Shown here piece after piece: positions 40,185-53,958 of a stretch of DNA of 64,000 bases (position 1 is its first letter; the number at the start of each line of letters is the position of its first letter). This stretch comes from Loxodes magnus. Taxonomy: Eukaryota; Ciliophora; Karyorelictea; Loxodida; Loxodidae. The translations under genes were made by a program, and so were the position numbers. The stretch lies in contig CAMPDV010000437.1 in NCBI GenBank assembly GCA_946699065.1, positions 219,073-283,072 on the forward strand. The letters are read 5' to 3'. The notes under the pieces are model-generated. The model was not told the DNA's origin, ran no database searches, and saw only the letters and a program-made list of their open reading frames with translations.

Positions 40185-41027
40185 TCAAGCTATAAGAACG
40201 AGTAAGTTAAATTAAATTAAATTAAAAATTTTAAGGTTAATGGAGTGTTCCCTTAAAAGATCCATAACCCCCTGTATTACCTTTTACAGGGTCTCGGACT
40301 CACCGGTGTCTCCACCCAAGTTCACTTCCGAGCTTTCCGAACGATCTTGGAGTTATCTTCTTACGTCATAATTAACCATCCGAGGAAGGATAAAACATGG
40401 TCAATTCATTTCAAATCTTTTTTCTAATTTCCTTATTTCCCTAGCATCTTCTTCAGAGATGATATTGACTGGCACATATGTAGCACTTTTTTTTGAAGTA
40501 TTTTTCTTAAGTCATGGGTTGTTCTTCTATTATCATTGAATCTTGATTTTTTTATAGTTATTAGCTCTCTAATTTCTCTAACCTTTGCTTAATTTCTTTA
40601 ACTTGTTAAAAGGCATTTTCATATTTTTAAAAGTCTATTCCTATTTATTCATCTAGTCTAACAATATCGCATTCTATTTCTTGATATCTGTTATTAATAT
40701 CCTATTTTGTAACAAATTCAGTGTGTGCTTCTCATCGTCCACATGATCTTATAAATCTTGTTATAAACTGATAACATAATGCTCGAGATTCTCGACTTTA
40801 TCAGTGTAGTCGAAAATAATCTCCACGAGTTATTCCTTGTCTAAATTAATTAGTTGATTAAATGTATGCCTCTTTTTAGGAATTTTTGCAGGTAGTTATT
40901 TTTCTTCTGATATTTAGCAATATTTTTTCTTTTAAATCTTAGTTGGTGCTTGTTAATTCTAGAAAGATTGATCAGTAGTATTACGAGTAATCTTTTCGAT
41001 AAGAAAACCTTTGTTCCAACTCTCCAT
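40185..41027 (-). CDS. Coiled-coil protein with two tiny introns
   Basis: Minus strand, ATG 41027 (MESWNKGFLIEKI) to TGA 40187-40185. Removing introns 40688-40713 (26 nt) and 40451-40469 (19 nt) gives 266 codons, i.e. about 265 residues, in one frame. The middle is a strong coiled coil (DIVRLDEQIGIDFQKYENA; VKEIKQRLEKLESQQ). A CYIC pair follows, then REIRKLEKRF and an acidic Ser/Gly-rich tail (RSESSEVNLGGDTGESE) that makes 40250-40390 unusually GC-rich. One TGA (EMNW) is read as Trp. The 19-nt intron begins GTCAA, which is weak; a one-base change in an A8 run would also bridge the frames. It resembles the gene at 4202-5157 in size and plan. Function unknown. Confidence 0.52.
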
Positions 41028-41046
41028 CTTTTTAGAACGAGTAAGT
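40195..41046. repeat. 13-bp direct repeats flanking the coiled-coil gene
   Basis: AGAACGAGTAAGT occurs at 40195-40207 and again at 41034-41046, one copy inside the 3' end and one just upstream of the ATG. This could be a target-site duplication or chance. Confidence 0.45.
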
Positions 41047-42780
41047 AATACTAAAATCGTTTATTAAAAGAAAAAAAGGTATTAAGTTTATTAATCCTAA
41101 TGCTTAACTCCAAGTTTATAAAGCTTATAGATTCCCCTAAATAACTTAAATGTAATTTTAAGCAATAAATGTTTTTAAACCTTCAAATAATTTTTAAATT
41201 TATCACAATCAATTAATTAAATACTGCACACATTTAAAGAACATTCATCGAAAATGATATTAAATCACCTAAATAACTAGAAAAATTGAAACTTTAACTA
41301 GAAGATAAGAAATTGTAAAAATGAAGAGAATAATTCTGTATTTATATTAAGTACATACATAAAAATTATATTATAGATATATAAATCCTTAGTGCATAAA
41401 TCATAATCACTATTTCTTTTTTAACTATTTTAAAAAAAGTGCTAACATTATAAAAATGACTCTTTTAAGGAAATTTATATATAATTTTCAAAAGAAAATA
41501 AATAAATTTAAAGCTTAAGATTTATATTTACAGACTTTTTAAGATTTTTTATTATTTTTAGAGTTTAATTAGCAAACCATTTTTATCTTAATTAAATTTA
41601 ATTATTAGTTAATTATATCTATTTTTTAGAATTTTTATGCTTCATTTTTGCTTTTGTGCTTTTATGGTTCCTCATTACAATCTTATTTATATATTATATA
41701 ATTTTATATTTATTAATTATTAAATTTTTACACATTTTACTTATATTTTAATATAATTTCCTTATCTTTCATTGTTAATTTTAATATATAAATTTTTCTT
41801 GGTTATTAAAGAAATTAACTAAGAGATTTATCAATAATTTAATTTATTATAATTAAAATAAATGCTTCAAATTTGAAATTTAAGTAATATAAATTTAAAA
41901 AATACCTTTCATATTTAATTTTATAAATGAAATTAAGATTTTTTAACCAACTTTTAATCCTTACATACATGATTTTTATTCAATTCTTCTTATGATAATT
42001 ATTAACTAATTAAGCTTCTTTAAATTTTAGCTTATAAAGGAATGTCTTTTCTTTTTTAATTTGTTTAATATCTAAAAGGCTTTTTCTTTAGCAACCTTTC
42101 CCCTTAAGTTAGTAATTTTATTTGATAATTAAGAAATAAACATTTATTTTCTCTCTTAGTCTGAATTATTTCATAGGCTTTAAAATAATTTCAGGAATAT
42201 TCTTTATTTTTTACTTTTTCTATATTAATAAATAAGTCACTAACTATCAAATTTTTTACCAATCTAAATAGCTTAATTTTTACAAATTGGAGAAGGAAAA
42301 ATCTAATTAAAGCTTATAAAGAATTAATATAACTTGATTTTGTTCTTAGAATAATCAATATTTATTAAAAGCTCTTAATTTTAATCTAATCATTTTTATA
42401 TTTTTTGGTATGCTTATACGCTTCAATCTCAAATTAAATAATATATATTACAACAAAAATTTGCTATGGAAGAATTAAAAAAAGGTAGAAAATAAAAGTT
42501 ATGCTTATTAATTTTTTCTAATACTTATGCATAAAAAGATATTAGCAACGGAAGAACTTATTAAAACATATCTTCTGCTTAAAATTTATTTTTTAAATTA
42601 TCTTCTTTATAAACTAGCTTATTTATTTAAACATATTCAAATTATATTCTCCCCATTAAAAGGAAGTTAAAAGCTTTATATGAAAATTGGTATGATTTTC
42701 TTCATTTAAGAATTTTATTATTAATTATAGTTTTTTTATTAATTTATTTTTAGTTAAAATAAAGGATCTTAATGGGATTT
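41047..42780. other. AT-rich intergenic desert
   Basis: Very AT-rich, no gene seen. The last few hundred bases are faintly similar to 20990-21200, suggesting an older duplication underneath the recent one. Confidence 0.45.
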
Positions 42781-44568
42781 TCAGCTTAGTTGAATTTCAT
42801 TCAACTCAAAATAAATTTCCGTTTTTTCTATTTCTTTTTAGTAAACTCCAATGTTTATCTTTTTAAATTTATTCTTAATTTCTTTAATTCACTCCTAGCT
42901 AATTGATGAGCACATATATAAGTCTAAAGATCTTAAGTTATTATAAATAGGACAAACTAGGCCTTATTCATCTTTTAAAGGAAATCCATTTTCAGTAATA
43001 TCTTTATTTTGACTTAAATCCAACTTGTTAAGAAACTTGCAGTTTTATATTAACTATGCTACTTATGAATCCTTTAGAGAGAAAAATCTTAAGCTTAACT
43101 ATTTTAGTCTTTATATTCTAACTATATCTTAGATTCAGTTTTCTCCATCTACTTTACATTCTTCTAAAACTTCTAATTATTGACAGTTCTAGCTCAGAAT
43201 TTCTAGAGTCTCTTTCTTAATTTCCTTAATAGCTTTTAACTCAATATGCTTAAGCAATTTACAATTTTAAAAAATGAATCTAAGTGTCTCATCTTTTATG
43301 CAATTAATGCTTTAGATTGTTATTTACTCATACTTAACTCCATAAACTCCTATCTTTTAAAGTGTTTCATTTGTAATTTACTTTAGCTCTGATAATCATA
43401 GCTTTTATAACCCAGGTGTATTTTTAAGCAAGAGACTCAAGTTATCATCGTTAAAGAAAGGGCAGTTCTTAATCCTTACAAAAGTCAGCTTGGTCCATTA
43501 TTTTGAGAAGAAATGAGTAAAGGAGTTGTTACTGAAGTTGGCTATTCAAATTGAAAGGTATTCTAAATTTCTATTTCTAAGTGTTTATAAAATATTATCT
43601 GAAGAACTCTAAACTCTAAATAAATCGATAACCTTTAAGTTAGTGCATAAATCTATAAATTAATCAACTTCTTGGTTTCGGTTTATTTCTATGTTTTCAA
43701 TTAAGTTTCCTTTTACCTCTAGAAATTGTCTTATATACCTATAGTCTACTTCTTTACTTTTAATGACTAGAGTCTTTAAATTTAAATTCTAGCAATAATC
43801 TACCAGAAACTTACCTTTAACCTGTTTGATTTAATACAGCTAAAGAAATTCAAGTTTTGATACATTTTCTATGAACTGAAATTATTAGTCTTGTAAAATG
43901 AATTCTGAAAGTGTTAACTTTTATAAGTTCTAGCATAGTAAAATATCAGGCAGAGTAACACTAGAAGGTCAATTATGAATTTAGATTTCTTATATTCTAA
44001 CTGGCTTGCTTTGGCTTTAATTGTTCTGATTGAATAAAATACACTTATTAAACATTAGCTGGATTTATGTACACAAACTGTCTTTTAACTATCCAGCATT
44101 TATTAATATTTGGGACACATTTGAGTGAGCAATCTATCTGAAAATTCATTCAAATTTATTTTAAGTATTCTAATAATTAACCTTTCTACTCTTCTGTATC
44201 TTGAGTCTTTTAAAATTGTAGCAAAATTGATTAAGATATTTGCTTTATTATTGGAGTCTGCAAATATCCCTTTTCTTTAAGAACTAGAATATTTGATTAA
44301 GTATGTTTTTATTCTTTCAAATGTAGGTTTGTTGAACATTGTGCTTACTTTAATCTTATGTTTGTATAATTTCTTAACTACATTGAATTAAGTTGCTATC
44401 AGTTAATTTCACATCTTAGTGGCATTTCTACCATTTTAATTTATTCTGAGGATCCCTATATAAATCAAAGCATCCTTAGCAGATATAATCTCCACATTAT
44501 AGTATATATAGGCACCTTTCTCTAGACCTACTACAAAAGTTGCAAATCTACTATGTAGGTAAATTCAT
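42781..44568 (-). CDS. Zinc-finger / F-box / LRR protein, copy 3, with altered C-terminus
   Basis: Same gene as copies 1 and 2 (Cys cluster, F-box, LRR array; ATG 44568-44566), but the TGA stop of the other copies is replaced by TTG at the duplication edge. The frame continues seven codons (LNEIQLS) to TGA 42783-42781, giving about 595 residues. One further protein change was noticed, Glu41 to Gln (GAG to CAG). The rest is almost identical, so function is probably kept; the C-terminal tail is new. Its neighbour on the left, divergently oriented, is the second coiled-coil/CDPK-B set. Confidence 0.8.
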
Positions 44569-47077
44569 TTTTCTAATTATTTTAGTTTTCTTAGATTTAA
44601 TCTATAAATCTGTTTAAAAATAAGAAAATAGTTAGATTAAGTTTAAGTGAGGATATTAATAAATTATCAGATTTAAAAAGGAAACAAATAGCTTAGCTTA
44701 TGATTCAATGAAAGGCTCACTGCAATTATTTTTAAGTTTGTAGTCTATTGTTAATACTTAAAAAAAGTTGGTTTTAAACGGAGATATTTATGATATCTTA
44801 GATGAACGAAACTTATCATTTCAGTTATTGATTTAACAAAAATAATTAGCAAAGAAGATTTCAAAGGAAATTGAAAAATATATTCAGTCAAAGTGAGCTA
44901 TAGGGTGCTTTGTAGATTGTTAGAATTAACTAAAGACAAGAGAGTTATTTTGAAAATTATTACATCTTTTAGAAAGAACTTAGTACTATTTAAAAATGAT
45001 TTATTTTAAATGTTGTAGTCGCTTAATGGTAAGCTTGCTCAATCGGTAAAAAATGAAAAATAAATATAATAAACAGCGATATAAAAACTTCTATCGGAAT
45101 GAATGAAGAATATAAATAGAAAAGCAGCACAATCTTCAAAATTGAATGCTTCTATTTCTAAACAATTAGGAAATGTTTAAGTTACAATTATAAGTTGCTT
45201 AAACAAACATTAAGATTAGAAGTTATATCTTAATTTATTTAAAGACTCATATGATTATCATATTGTTAACAATATCTCTTTAAAATAGAAATCAAATTAG
45301 AAATTTTCTAGTTTCATAAATTAAAAACAGCCACCATAGTTAAAAATAAGTGACTTGTCATAATATTTATCCTTTCAACTTCTAAATTTACCTAATTATA
45401 GTAAGTCTTAAATCTAAAATTTCCAATCCTAGTAATTATTTTTTTAATTGATAACTATTAATCTTAACTTAAGCAGAAGATATACCCAAAAGATTAAAAA
45501 CCTTCTTTCCCACCCATTTTATCATTTTAAAAAGTATTTTCATTTATAAACAAGAAGATAGCTATTAATGATCGAAACTTTAAATCAACTTAAGTTTCTG
45601 CTATCGTTATAGACTTTTTCACTTCTTTCAAAAATAATAAATTTGACTTAATATAATTTTAAGATTAAGGATTGCTTTATTATTGAAAAGCTAGTCTAAG
45701 AGATTATTATAAACGTAGAACTAAAATTAAAAGCAGAGTATTCTTAATACATATTAGTAAGGGCTTTGCTAAGCATTCTAATCATTTTTAGAATTTAAAA
45801 TTTCTATTATGCTAAGAAGATTGAACTTGAACATTATGAATCATGCTTACTAAACTTAAATTTTCAGTGCTAATAACCTAGAGCAAAAGGTTGATTTTGC
45901 TTCATTAGCAGATCCCTCTATTTCTTCTTAATTTCTCTCCATAATGATACTTTCCTCTTGCCTTCCCTTTTTTAATTATCTTCTTAAATCATTTGATAAA
46001 CAAGGTTAGAAGTAATAAAAATGACTAGTACAATAAATTTAGAATTAGTAAGGCAAAAATTTAAATTTAAAGTGATGAGTTAAATTTTATTAGACTATGA
46101 GATGTAAATTAAATGGCTTTATATAAAGTGGTTTTAATAATGATTAGTAGGATATCAAAAACAAATGAACGTTTGCTTCATAATCTAGAAAGAAATTCCT
46201 TTAAATAGACTGCAAAGAGGAACTATGAATATTAAGTAGTTTAAGAGCCTTATAATATAATGCAGGATACAATCGAAAATTTACTATTCTCAGAATTGAA
46301 GTTAAAATAATTAAAGATTAATTATAATATAGCAACTTATGGAAATTAAAGAAAGGAAGTTGGCAGAAATATGATAAATGTTGCATAATATCTACTTGTA
46401 TTAAATTAGCAAATATCAAAGAGATATTAAATTTGCTTAACTAAGAACAAATTTTCAACTCCTTACGCACAATTTTTTTAAATTTTATGAATGTTGAAAT
46501 TTTTTTCCGTTCTTAAAACCATAAAAGCATTAAGAATATTTCTTATTCTCTTAAAATGTTTAGAATAAATGGTCCAATGTGAATATATCATATATCTAAG
46601 AAGCTATTCCTTCTAGTTTAAAAAAGTATCTATATGTTTACCAAAAAACAAGGAATTAAGGAGAAACATTTTGCTCTTTCAAAATAGATTAGTAAACGAT
46701 AGAGATGGGAACTATTTTAAGTTCCTTTTAAACTCGAGTGATACATTTATCAAACTCTAGTAGGCTTTTTTAAAGATAATATAATTGAATCCTTTAAGAA
46801 TAATTTAAGTCTTATAAAAAGGAGATTAATTGAGGTCTTAGCCTGATAATGTTTTAAATAGCTAAATTATGTAGCTTTTAGATAATTATTCTCTCAAATT
46901 AAAAAAATCAGCATTAGTCAATCTCAGTTTAAGCAGTGCATTAAGATATTAAAATTTGTTCTGTTTGTCTTCGCAAAAGCATAATTAGGGTTTTTTTCTA
47001 GTATAGGAATCAGATTTATAAGCATAAGTAATGAAAATTAAATAATATTAACTTAATTTTACTGTTAAAAAACAGGT
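44569..47077. other. Upstream region of F-box/LRR copy 3, unresolved
   Basis: Second copy of 22972-25479. Differs by scattered substitutions and a one-base insertion near 46452. No confident gene. Confidence 0.3.
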
Positions 47078-47798
47078 AAGAAGAGATTTTAAATCTAGAG
47101 TCTAACTTAGAAGGTAAATTAAGAAATGCTTTAGAAGAAATAAATGAACTGAAGAATGAAATAGAAGTACTAGCTAACTTATGAAATCTACTAGACTTAT
47201 ATTAAGCATCTGCTACTTCTACAGATTTATAAGTATATTCATCCAAATATTGCTTAAAGAGATGTAAGATGCTAGAAAGTAAGGATAATGCTAAAGGGTA
47301 TAATTAAAGTTAAAGCAAATTAATAGAAAATTTGACTTTCTTAATAAGCAGGGATTGATTAGTCGTAAAATAAAGCAGCTTAGCATACTAAGATATTTAT
47401 AATTTGTCACCTCAACTTAAATAGTTATAGGTCGCTTATTTTACGAATATTTAAATGTTCAAATTTACCATTTTCATTGGAAAATTGGTTATAAGCTTAG
47501 TTATTAAAATCATTTTAAGAATTAAACTTCAACGAACTTTAAGTTCAGCAAACTTTAAAAAAGTCATCAAATTTCATTAACTAATAATCTTAAAAAAGCA
47601 TTTCTAAGATAAAAAATAAGTGTATACATTTAATAGAGAAAAGGATATATTATACTAGCACTTAAAGGCAAAATTCCTCATAGATGCTTAACATTTCTAG
47701 GAGAGATGAAAATTAAGTAAATAGCAGTACTTACGACAGCAAAATTCTATTTGGAATAAATAAAAAAAGAGCAAACTTAATGTAGTTACATTTTAAAA
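47078..47798 (+). CDS. Coiled-coil coding stretch upstream of CDPK-B2
   Basis: Second copy of the stretch at 25480-26200, with the same heptad segment and unresolved frame changes. GGA to GGG and TAA to TAG differences are silent in the frames proposed; AAG to AGG (Lys/Arg) and AGA to GGA are not. Boundaries undefined. Confidence 0.38.
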
Positions 47799-47844
47799 GA
47801 TGTGTATTAAAAATTTAATTAAATAACTATTTATTTAGATAAAG

Positions 47845-49658
47845 ATGGGAAATTGTCCAGACTCAGATTAAAAGGCCTAGAATCTCTTTACCTGCTTTAG
47901 TTGTTCTTAAGGTGAACAACTTATCTAGTAGTAGCAGAATGATTAAATGGCTAAGCTAGTCTTAGAAAAATAAAATTAAGACTGTAAGGAAGTCAAGAAA
48001 GCTTTGATTATAACAACTCCATTACCTCATGCAAAAGACGAAAAAGCAAAAGGAGTAAGTACTTTAAAAAAAACAGATTCAAATTTACTTAGATTAGCTG
48101 ATTGAGATTAAGCTCTATCTAAAGAACAGCTCACAAGTACTGGCATAAAAAAAAATTAGATTACTAACTAAAACTCAGACTTAGGCTCAGAATCTCCTTT
48201 AAAGAAAATGCTAGAAAGAAAAAGTCCTCTATCTGCTTGGAAATTCTAAATAAGTAGCTCTAGCTTCATATAAATTAACAATAATAAGTTTTCTTAAAAT
48301 TATGAACTAGCATAATAAATAGGCGAAGGTAGCTTCGGTAAAGTTCATTTAGCTAAAAACAAGTTAAGCTAAAAGTTAGTTGCTGTTAAAACGACAAGAT
48401 CTATCTAAAGCTGCAAGTGAATTTAAAGAGAATTTTAAATACTAAAATTAATAGTAACTTTTTTATTTAGACTCATCCTTATATAATGAAGCTTTACGAA
48501 ATATTCGAAGAGGAGGACAAAACTTTTTTCGTAGCTGAGTATATAAATGGATATACTTTAAGTAAATTACTATACCAAAATAATATAATAAATGAGTAAA
48601 AGGCTAAAGTTATAATGAAATAGGTTCTTTAAGGAGTCTCTTATTGTCACTCAATTGGTGTCTTACATAGAGACTTAAAGCTGGAAAATATTCTATGCTA
48701 TAACTAAAAGAATTTGGACTAAATATAAGTCAAAATAATAGACTTTGGGTTTTCTATAAATTAATTACGGCTAGAAGATTAAAATATAATAGGAACTCTA
48801 AACTATTTATCTCCTGAGTCTATTTAAGGCTACTATTCATGCAAAAGTGATATATGAAGTTGCGGAGTCATTCTATTCCTACTTCTAGCTGGGTATTTCC
48901 CCTTTAAAAAGTATAATATAGAAAAATACCTTTAGAATAGATAAAAGCTAAAGTAAGAGTAGGAAACTTTCAAAAAGTTATGGGTAAAGTTCAGACATGA
49001 AAGATGGTATGAAATATCAGAGTAAGCTAAAGATTTAATAGAGAAAATGCTTACAATAAATTAACATCAAAGACCTAGGGCTAAACAATGTCTCAGGCAC
49101 GAATGGTTTAGCGATATAATGAAAGTAGAACCTAACTTGGTAGAGGAATCTATAGAAAAGTTACTTCAATTTTCAGTATAGAGGAAAATAGCCATAGCTA
49201 TATACTGGTATATAGTTTCCTAATTAATAGACACCTAAGAATTTAATGACTTAAAGCAAGGATTTATTTCATTAGATAGAGATTAGGATGGAAGGATTTC
49301 TCACAAAGACTTACTAAAATCTTTCAAAAAAGTAGAAAAGTATAAAGTAAGTAAAGAAGAAGGAAAATAGATTTTTAACATTTTAGATATAAATAATAGT
49401 GGATATTTAGAATGGGATAAGTTTCTTATAGCTTGCTTATAATGGAACTAAATTCTAGTAGAAGATAAAATACTTGACCAAGTAATCTAAATATTAGCCC
49501 CTAAAAACTAAATAATCATAGAAAAACAAAAATTTTACTAGTTCTTTAGTGGAAAGCTAGATGAAGAATAGATAGAAGATCTTTTATAAGAAATTTAGTT
49601 TGATGAGAAAAATAGCATAAGTACAGAGTAGTTTAGAGAAATGATGCTAGAATAGTGA
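47845..49658 (+). CDS. Calcium-dependent protein kinase, CDPK-B copy 2
   Basis: ATG 47845 to TGA 49656-49658, 598 residues after removal of the 17-nt intron 48454-48470. It starts MGNC, a textbook dual-acylation motif, where copy 1 has MGSC. The kinase core ([23 protein letters not shown]) and EF-hands match copy 1. Differences cluster in the N-terminal linker (for example Gln to Pro at residue 5 and Ile to Met in the coil) and are few elsewhere. TGA again encodes the invariant Trp of SDIW (48855-48857). It probably acts redundantly with copy 1 as a membrane-attached calcium-regulated kinase. Confidence 0.9.
48454..48470 (+). other. 17-nt intron in CDPK-B copy 2
   Basis: Identical to the intron of copy 1 (GTAACTTTTTTATTTAG). 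Confidence 0.88.
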
Positions 49659-49780
49659 AGATTAATTAACAAATCATTTAATATTATATTAATTTAGATA
49701 GTCAAAATAGATATAGATAGTACTCTATTTAATCTAAACTTAAATAAATGTATAAATAACATTTTATAATTCAAAAATAA

Positions 49781-51046
49781 TCAAACAATGATGAATAAAG
49801 AAAAGAAAAGGAAACAAGCTTTATATTTATTCCAAAATATAAGATAAACATTTTCATTTATTTTGTCTTTCTTAAATAGCAAATTAGTTATATAAGATAA
49901 AGACTTAATGAACCAAAACAAAACTTTTGAAAATCTAAAGATCTATTAGACTAGCATTTCTGTTTATTTCCATTTATATTTATTTTATAGTTTATCAGAT
50001 TAGCTTCTTTATTCTCTAAAATACTCTTTATTTCTCCATTATTTACAGTTTTAATAACTAAAGAGCATTTATCTCCATTGCTATTTAACATAATTGATAA
50101 TATATTAGCTTTCCACATTCCATATGATTTTCTCTTTTAGTTTGAAGCTTTTATTCATGTTAGTTACTATCTCTATAAATAAAACCATTTTACTTTCAAT
50201 TTTTAATCTCATTTACTTTGATATTTTTATCCAAAACTCTAAATTTAGAGAATTAAGGATAATCTTTTTTGCTTGATGTAGCATTTAAATAGCAAAAAAG
50301 TAGATTACTTAGATAAGATTTATAATAAGACTCTTCAGTGCTAAGTGTTCTTGTACATTCCTGTAGTTAATGTATATTCTAAGTTTATATTATGGTGATA
50401 TCATATTTCTGCTTAGAAATTGTAGTTAAGCAAAATTAGTAACCTTAGCTTGATATATTGATCCTAATAACAAATATAAGGCTTTATAACTCTCCAAATA
50501 TTAAAAATGCTATTAAGCTATTTTTGCTTAAAAGAAGTTTAGCTTGTAAGATCGTATTTTAGTAATAATCATACAACATATTTTCCAAATATAAGCATAG
50601 TCTATTATTTATTTTACTACTGTATTAAAAACTAAGCTTTGCTAATAAGTTGTCTCATGTGTATTGTTATTAAACTACGATTGATTTATTATAGGATTAT
50701 CATATGAAAATATATTAATTAGATTAAAATAACTAAGGCTTATGAATAAAAGCTTTTGGCTTATTATTGCTTCAATCATTCTGGATCTTATGCTGCTCTC
50801 TAGTCATTATGGTCTTTATGATCTTGAAATAGCAGGTAAAAATTATCTCATAGTAGAATCTTCAGTCACTCACAGCTGTTGATCTATCTCACTCCTAATT
50901 TAAAAAGCACTGCTTAGTGAAAAAATATGGAAATTAAAATTTCTTAAAATTACAAATCTAAGCATTTGGCAAAATTTAGTATTTGCCTTTTCTGAAATGG
51001 AATATACTTCTCTTATTACTAAAATGAAAAATATGATTATTAGCAT
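49781..51046 (-). CDS. Hypothetical protein with N-terminal hydrophobic helix, copy 2
   Basis: Second copy of 28183-29448: ATG 51046-51044, TGA 49783-49781, 421 codons, same signal-anchor-like start. Differences seen are CAA/CAG (silent) and Lys/Arg, which argues for selection on the protein. Frame also open upstream to the tRNA. Function unknown. Confidence 0.55.
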
Positions 51047-51310
51047 TTAAATCAAAAAGACAAGCTTACATAGTTTTCTTAGTTTGATCTTAATATTTCT
51101 TCACACTTCATAGTATTTATTAAGGCTACTAAAAAGATTGTTATTGGTTAACTTTCCTCAAATATCTATTATAATGGATTGAAGTAAGCATTGTTCTTTA
51201 ATTTTTGCTTCAAGTGATTTTTAAGTCTATTTAACTAAATGGCTGCTATATTCTTACTATTTTCTATTTAGTCTCCTTTAATTTTTTATTTACACTGAGA
51301 CAAATAAAAA

Positions 51311-51383
51311 TGTCGGTGCAGAGACTTGAACTCCGGTTTCGACGGCCACAACGTCGTGCCCTAACCACCTAGACTACACCGAC
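51311..51383 (-). tRNA. tRNA-His (GUG), copy 3
   Basis: Identical cloverleaf to the other two copies, with GTG anticodon, discriminator A and T5 terminator. Confidence 0.93.
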
Positions 51384-52569
51384 TTATTATATATATAATG
51401 ATCTATATAAATATACAAATATAATACTTACACTTATATTATATCAAATCATAGTGGCAAAAGCATACTAAGGATATCTAAAAAAGAAGGATGCTATTAG
51501 AAAGAAAAATTAGCATGTTTATCTAAAATTAATGATAGTTAGTAAGAATGAAGCTTTCTACATTCACTAGTAATTATAAGTATAAAAGCAAAGCCATAAT
51601 TAAGTCTGCTTTTTTAGTAGCTTTAGCGTAATTTCTTATACCAGAGGATGAAATTATATAGTGCTATTATTATTTTTAATAGTGCTTAGTGAAGAAAATG
51701 ATGTGCTAGTATATTTAGAGATAATAATAACTTCATTAAGAGTTTGATGCTTAATAATTAACTACTTAAAAGCTATTTAGTCTAATTTATAAAATAAATA
51801 GCATTATAAGATTCTCCAATACCACTAATTTCAAACTCAAATTATGTCTTAATTAAGTCATCAAGCCTAAACTAATTTACAAACAAGTACATCCATAAAA
51901 ATTTAGTTTATATAAGATCCGAGTAATCAGTCTTTTATGACATTAAAGGAACTATCTTATTTCTATGAAAATGAATAGTTATTTAATTAAATATATCCTT
52001 ACATCAATTAATAAACCTTTTATACTTAGAAAAGCTAAATTTTTATTTTCTAAATTATTAGATCCAAAAGTAAGGAAAATGCATAAAAAATAGAATATGG
52101 TTAATAAGTAAAATTGCTTAGGATTTTATATTTTATCTAGAAAAGTCAAACAAAACTTCTCTTTATTGTATCTATTTGAAAATAACTTTATTTGCTTATT
52201 TTAAAATTATTGATTCCTCTAAGTTGCATTATATGAAATTAATTAGCTAAATAAAAAATTAACTTGTAGAAAATAAAAAGGAACAGTTAAGAACATTTTT
52301 AAAAGTTCAAGAACTATAAATGTGATGCTGTCAATTATAAAGTGATAGTTAAATGAAAGATACAAATTAAATTTAGACTTTATGGCTTTAGTGATTTAAA
52401 AAATTATCTGTGTATTTAATCTCCAACTAGACAATTTTTATTTAATATACAATAAAGCTTAATCTAAATTGTTAAATACTTTATTTAAAATAATTAAGAG
52501 AAGCTTTAAATATTAAATTTGAATCTTTTGCAACTAAAGCTTTTAAAAATAATCATAATTAACATACTC
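51384..52569. other. Spacer between tRNA-His and actin copy 3
   Basis: No gene seen; near-identical to 29786-30970. Confidence 0.5.
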
Positions 52570-52710
52570 CATACTTCTATTCGTTTCTGGTATATCTTCT
52601 TTATCATATCTGGCTCCGTTTACTCTCTTAATTATTATATGACTATTTTAAAATTGGTAAACGGAATTAATAATGATTTAAAAGATGAATTTGCTATACT
52701 TTTATAAAAA
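52570..52710 (+). promoter_or_regulatory. Conserved actin upstream block, copy 3
   Basis: Same conserved block; 9-bp inverted repeat at 52615-52623 and 52657-52665. Confidence 0.5.
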
Positions 52711-53844
<1,134 letters not shown>

Positions 53845-53879
53845 GTGAGCGAAGGAGAATTAGAAGGAAGACTTTCAAG

Positions 53880-53905
53880 AGGAAATAAACTTTGAGTTTA
53901 TTCCT
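53880..53905 (+). terminator. Hairpin downstream of actin copy 3
   Basis: Same stem-loop as after copy 1, TTG loop. Confidence 0.5.
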
Positions 53906-53958
53906 GAATTAAGCTTCTTTCGAAACATTTATTTTATTACTTCCCAAAATATTTTAAA

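Noticed and set aside
40250..40390. 5S rRNA-like sequence on the minus strand (CTCGGAAGTGAAC, GAGACCC…GTAATACAGGG)
   Set aside because: No proper helix I could be formed, and the same bases read as the acidic C-terminal part of the coiled-coil gene.
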